The position numbers and the translations under genes are program-made. The notes beneath the pieces are model-generated. The model saw nothing but the letters and a program-made list of their open reading frames with translations, was not told the origin of the DNA and searched no databases. Shown piece after piece: positions 6,340-9,368 of a stretch of DNA of 9,368 nt. The stretch is taken from the NCBI GenBank assembly GCA_030672805.1, contig DAOVFR010000079.1:1-9368 (forward strand), in the 5' to 3' direction. Source of the DNA: Candidatus Krumholzibacteriota bacterium. Lineage in GTDB: Bacteria > Krumholzibacteriota > Krumholzibacteriia > Krumholzibacteriales > Krumholzibacteriaceae. How positions within the stretch are numbered: position 1 is the first letter of the stretch; every line of letters starts with the position of its first letter.

Positions 6340-6945
6340 ATGACTGAGCAGAGGCCAGGAAAGACATCGAAAAAGATGGTCGGGATCGTCGGGGCAGGGA
6401 CAGAACTTTTTACCCGGTTCGGTATAAGGCGTGTCACCGTCGAGGAGATCTGCCGGAAGGCCAGAACGAGCAAGATGACGTTCTACAAGTACTTTCCCAA
6501 CAAGTACGAACTCCTCAAACACATCTGGAGCGGATGGATCCGGGAATCGTATACGAAGCTTGATGAGATGAACAGGCAGAACATCCCGTTTCAGGAGAAG
6601 ATGCGGCAGCTCGTCAGGCACAAGATCGAGCTTCTATCGAGGATGAGCCCCGAGTTCATCGACGAAATTATCCATATCCACACGGATATGAAGGATTTCG
6701 TAAAGGAGCTGCGTGGGAAAAACATCGCCTTCTTCGTGGGGTTTCTCGAGGACGCCCAGGAAAAGGGCGACATGAGAAAGATGCGCCCCGAGTTCGTTCT
6801 CAAGGTCATCGAGAAAATGCAGGAACTCGTCCAGGACGATGACCTGCTAAAGCTCTATCCCGACTACGTCGAGTTCGTCCGGGAAGTCAACGATTTCTTC
6901 TTCTTCGGGATCATGCCATCCGGAGAGAGGGAGCGAACAGAATGA
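6340..6945 (+). CDS. TetR/AcrR-family transcriptional regulator
   Basis: This 201-residue protein is a predicted dimeric DNA-binding repressor. Residues about 12-60 carry the TetR_N helix-turn-helix: ELFTRFGIRRVTVEEICRKA, then TSKMTFYKYFPNKYELL, with the family's aromatic FYKYFPNK motif in the recognition region. The remainder is helical and acidic or basic, the usual variable ligand-binding and dimer domain, and ends in a phenylalanine run (FFFFG) before a short charged tail. It is first in an operon, and its stop overlaps the start of the next gene as ATGA, so regulator and barrel protein are translationally coupled. The operator-like palindromes in its promoter suggest autorepression relieved by a small molecule, perhaps a hydrophobic or membrane-related one given the downstream transporter. 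The ligand cannot be read from sequence. Confidence 0.93.
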   Translation: MTEQRPGKTSKKMVGIVGAGTELFTRFGIRRVTVEEICRKARTSKMTFYKYFPNKYELLKHIWSGWIRESYTKLDEMNRQNIPFQEKMRQLVRHKIELLSRMSPEFIDEIIHIHTDMKDFVKELRGKNIAFFVGFLEDAQEKGDMRKMRPEFVLKVIEKMQELVQDDDLLKLYPDYVEFVREVNDFFFFGIMPSGERERTE

Positions 6946-8105
6946 CAGCACACAGGACCATGACATGCTGTTGTCCCCTTGCCTTCCTTCTTCTCACGTG
7001 CACATTCGCGCGGGGGCCGGCCGCCGCCACGCATGAAATCCAGGGACAGGCCTCGGGATTCCATGTCGAGGCGAGGAACGGAGGCGAGCGGTCCTACAAC
7101 TCCGGACTCCGTTATATTCCACTGGGAAGAATAATACAGAATCTCGGAGGCGAGCGGTTCGTCGACCTCGAGGCCTCGCTGAACATCTTCGCAACGATGG
7201 GAAGCCCGGCCGGCTCGGACGAATTCGACCTCGAGCTGTACCGGCTTAAACTCAGGTTCGCCACACCGCGGACCGAGATGCGCATCGGGCTCCAGAAGAT
7301 CGAATTCGGGCCCGGCTACATGCTCCGCCCGCTCATGTGGTTCGACCGCCTCGATCCACGGGACCCGCTCCAGCTCACGGACGGTGTCCATGCCCTTCGG
7401 TTCACGTACACTGCAATGAACAACGCAGGGCTCTGGTTCTGGTGCCTCTACGGGAACGACGACCCGAAAGGTTACGAGTTCCTTCAAACGGCTGACGGGA
7501 AAACGGAATTCGGCGGGCGCTTCCAGTATCCGGTACCGAAAGGAGAACTCGCCGTCAGCGTTCATACTCGCGTGGTGGATGCCTGGGTTGTCGGCACGAA
7601 CGATTACCGGGAAAACAGGTTTGCGCTGGACGGTCGATGGGATATCGAGATCGGGCTATGGTTCGAAGCGGTTCTGCAGGAGCAGCGTCTCGACCGGCCG
7701 GATCAGGGGCCATTCGTCGATCACCGTTTCTTCGAATGGACGAAGATAGTTTCGCTCGGCGCCGATTACACGATCGGTACCGGTAACGGACTGCACGTAC
7801 TTTATGAACACATGGCGATCGTTTCTTCGGAGACAGCATCGGGCCGGGACGAGGACTTGCAGGTCTCGGCACTCTCGCTGAACTACCCGCTCGGTTTCAG
7901 CGACAACCTGAGAGCAATCGGTCTCTATTCATGGGAAGACGATGAATTCTACCCGCACCTCTCCTGGCAGCGAACGTGGGATTACGTGATCCTGAACGTG
8001 AACGCGTTCCATTATCCCGGCGCCGGAGAGCAGGCCGCGTTTTTCCAGCGAAACATCCCGGGCACTGGATACGGAGGACAGGTAATTGTCATCATAAACC
8101 ACTGA
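6942..8105 (+). CDS. Predicted outer-membrane beta-barrel protein of the ABC cassette
   Basis: I do not recognise a named family with certainty. The 387-residue product has an N-terminal signal sequence (hydrophobic core about 8-22) with a plausible signal peptidase I site after GPAAA near residue 29. Cys20 in LLTC does not make a good lipobox. The mature part alternates short amphipathic strands rich in aromatic residues and glycine (for example FDLELYRLKLRFA, TEMRIGLQKIEFG, GLWFWCLYG, YVILNVNAF), typical of a porin-like barrel. The GPGYMLRPLMWFDRLDPRDP stretch recalls conserved parts of alginate-export, DUF1302 or Wzi-like barrels. ATG 6942 overlaps the TetR stop and has AGAGAGGGAG just upstream, supporting the start over Met7. 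Position between regulator and ABC genes suggests that it is the outer-membrane partner or acceptor of the transporter. Localisation is fairly sure; the function is inferred. Confidence 0.8.
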   Translation: MTAHRTMTCCCPLAFLLLTCTFARGPAAATHEIQGQASGFHVEARNGGERSYNSGLRYIPLGRIIQNLGGERFVDLEASLNIFATMGSPAGSDEFDLELYRLKLRFATPRTEMRIGLQKIEFGPGYMLRPLMWFDRLDPRDPLQLTDGVHALRFTYTAMNNAGLWFWCLYGNDDPKGYEFLQTADGKTEFGGRFQYPVPKGELAVSVHTRVVDAWVVGTNDYRENRFALDGRWDIEIGLWFEAVLQEQRLDRPDQGPFVDHRFFEWTKIVSLGADYTIGTGNGLHVLYEHMAIVSSETASGRDEDLQVSALSLNYPLGFSDNLRAIGLYSWEDDEFYPHLSWQRTWDYVILNVNAFHYPGAGEQAAFFQRNIPGTGYGGQVIVIINH

Positions 8106-8126
8106 GGGGGAAATCAAGGAGACGTC

Positions 8127-8834
8127 ATGATAAACGGAGCACTAATCGTAACAAGAGACCTCGTCAAGCAATACCCGATCGGCGGAGGCAGTTTCACGGC
8201 TCTGCACGACGTCGACCTGACCATCGAGAGGGGAGAATTCATGGGACTTGTCGGTCCGAGCGGTTCGGGCAAGACAACACTGCTCAACATCGTCGGAGCG
8301 CTCGATTGTCCAACGAGCGGCAGCGCGGTTGTGATCGGGAAGGACACGAAGAAACTCAACCAGAAACAGTCGGCGCGGCTCCGCAACGAGCATCTGGGAT
8401 TCATCTTCCAGACATACAACCTGCTGCCGGTATATACCGTCTACGAGAACGTCGAGTTTCCACTCCTCCTGCTCGGAATGGGACCGGACGAACGCAAAAA
8501 AGCGGTCCTGCAGATGCTCGAATGGGTCGGACTCACCGACAAGATCAATTCGAGGCCGTCACAGCTCTCCGGCGGTGAGAGCCAGCGCGTCGCGGTTGCC
8601 CGGGCAATGGTGAAGAAACCGAAGATCGTCCTCGCGGACGAACCGACAGCCAACCTCGACGCGGAGAACTCCCACAACGTCCTTCGGATGATGGTCACAC
8701 TGAACATGGAGCTCGGCACGACGTTCATATTCGCAACACACGACGAAAAGGTCATCAGGTACATTCGCCGCAAGGTGACACTCAACGACGGCAAGGTCGT
8801 CGAAGACATCGAGACGGCTCCGCGGTCCTGCTGA
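8127..8834 (+). CDS. ABC transporter ATP-binding protein, LolD/MacB type
   Basis: This 235-residue cytoplasmic ATPase powers an inner-membrane transporter. All motifs are intact: Walker A GPSGSGKT (43-50), Q-loop Gln95 in FIFQTYNLLP, signature LSGGESQRVA (147-156), Walker B KIVLADEP (166-173) with Glu172, D-loop ANLD (175-178), and the switch His205 in ATHD. The QTYNLLPVYTVYENVEFPL stretch and the length are typical of the LolD/MacB/FtsE branch, whose permeases work mechanically on periplasmic substrates instead of forming a classic channel. AAGGAG (8116-8121) lies 5 bases before the start and 21 bases separate it from the barrel gene. The permease gene follows after 14 bases, its ribosome binding site touching this gene's stop. 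Substrate candidates are lipoproteins, lipids or amphiphilic drugs. Confidence 0.96.
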   Translation: MINGALIVTRDLVKQYPIGGGSFTALHDVDLTIERGEFMGLVGPSGSGKTTLLNIVGALDCPTSGSAVVIGKDTKKLNQKQSARLRNEHLGFIFQTYNLLPVYTVYENVEFPLLLLGMGPDERKKAVLQMLEWVGLTDKINSRPSQLSGGESQRVAVARAMVKKPKIVLADEPTANLDAENSHNVLRMMVTLNMELGTTFIFATHDEKVIRYIRRKVTLNDGKVVEDIETAPRSC

Positions 8835-8848
8835 GGGGAAGTGAGACA

Positions 8849-9368
8849 ATGCTTATACTCAAGCTGGCAATCCGAAATCTCATGGGCGCGGGCCTCCGAA
8901 CATGGCTCAACGTCTTCGTACTGTCGCTCGTCTTTGTCATGATCATCTGGGTCCAGGGTCTCATCCATGGAATGAGCGAATACGCGATGAACGCGTCGAT
9001 CGACGTGGAGCTGGGCGGCGGGCATTTCTGGCACAATTCGTACGATCCCTATGACCCGTTCACGTTCGAGGAAAGCCATGCGCCGCTGTCGCCCGGACTG
9101 GAAGCGCTGGTTTCGCGCGGCGAGGCCACACCGATTCTCATTGCATCCGGCGCGGTCTATCCCGGCGGACGCGTTCAGTCGACGCTCCTCAAGGGGATCG
9201 ATCCGGATCAACATGTACTGAACATCCCGTCGGCCGCGCTGAAAGTGGGTGCCTCGGGGCTGATCCCCGCGCTCATCGGCAAACAGACGGCCGATCAGAC
9301 GAAGCTCCGCGTTGGTGACTTCGTCACGATACGCTGGCGCGACATCAACGGAACGTTCGATGCCGACG
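8849..9368 (+). CDS. ABC transporter permease, FtsX/MacB (LolC/E-like) type, 5' part
   Basis: The reading frame stays open from ATG 8849 to the window edge (173 codons), so only the N-terminal part is present. It begins MLILKLAIRNLMGAGLRTWL, the usual start of FtsX/MacB-type permeases (A-x-R-N-L and R-T preceding the first membrane helix at about residues 19-41). The rest is the beginning of the large periplasmic MacB_PCD-like domain: ELGGGHFWHNSYDPYDPFTF, then PLSPGLEAL, LKGIDPDQ, and LRVGDFVTIRW, features of LolC/LolE and MacB. A ribosome binding site candidate, AGGGGA (8834-8839), lies 9 bases before the ATG. It should form the transporter with the preceding ATPase. The rest of the domain and the last three membrane helices should lie beyond the window. 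A LolA-like or second permease gene further on is possible but unseen. Confidence 0.88.
   Translation, partial: MLILKLAIRNLMGAGLRTWLNVFVLSLVFVMIIWVQGLIHGMSEYAMNASIDVELGGGHFWHNSYDPYDPFTFEESHAPLSPGLEALVSRGEATPILIASGAVYPGGRVQSTLLKGIDPDQHVLNIPSAALKVGASGLIPALIGKQTADQTKLRVGDFVTIRWRDINGTFDAD

Overview
The window is moderately GC-rich bacterial DNA with short, AT-rich intergenic promoter regions and mostly clear Shine-Dalgarno sequences. One of them is fully complementary to the usual 16S rRNA 3' end. A lipid-anchored parvulin foldase, a probable outer-membrane beta-barrel and a LolCDE/MacB-type ABC transporter point to a diderm (Gram-negative) organism. No marker gene fixes the phylum. The style (a GT39-like protein fused to TPRs, an antiquitin-type aldehyde dehydrogenase, a lipoprotein parvulin) would suit an environmental or candidate-phylum lineage, but that is only an impression. 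No rRNA, complete tRNA, CRISPR array, transposase or phage gene is visible, and all six complete genes look intact.

Layout. Positions 22-1059 (minus) encode a SurA/PrsA-like peptidyl-prolyl isomerase lipoprotein. A 369-base divergent intergenic region carries a candidate promoter for each side and an imperfect 30-base direct repeat. Positions 1429-2535 (plus) encode a family 4 glycosyltransferase. It converges on an aldehyde dehydrogenase of the ALDH7/antiquitin type (2645-4171, minus), with a strong bidirectional hairpin terminator between them. Upstream of the dehydrogenase on the same strand is a polytopic GT-C (GT39/ArnT-like) membrane protein with a C-terminal TPR tail (4342-6108, minus). 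A 231-base AT-rich divergent region follows, with a near-consensus sigma70-type promoter overlapped by a palindromic operator-like element.

Positions 6340-9368 (plus) form a tight operon: a TetR-family repressor, an outer-membrane beta-barrel-like protein overlapping it by ATGA, a LolD/MacB-like ABC ATPase, and the start of its FtsX/MacB-type permease, which runs off the window. The likely logic is a self-regulated envelope transport cassette. TetR would control its own promoter, the ATPase and permease would work at the inner membrane, and the barrel protein would act at the outer membrane. This cassette and its operator are the most interesting part of the window. The left half is a collection of envelope and metabolic genes without an evident common pathway.
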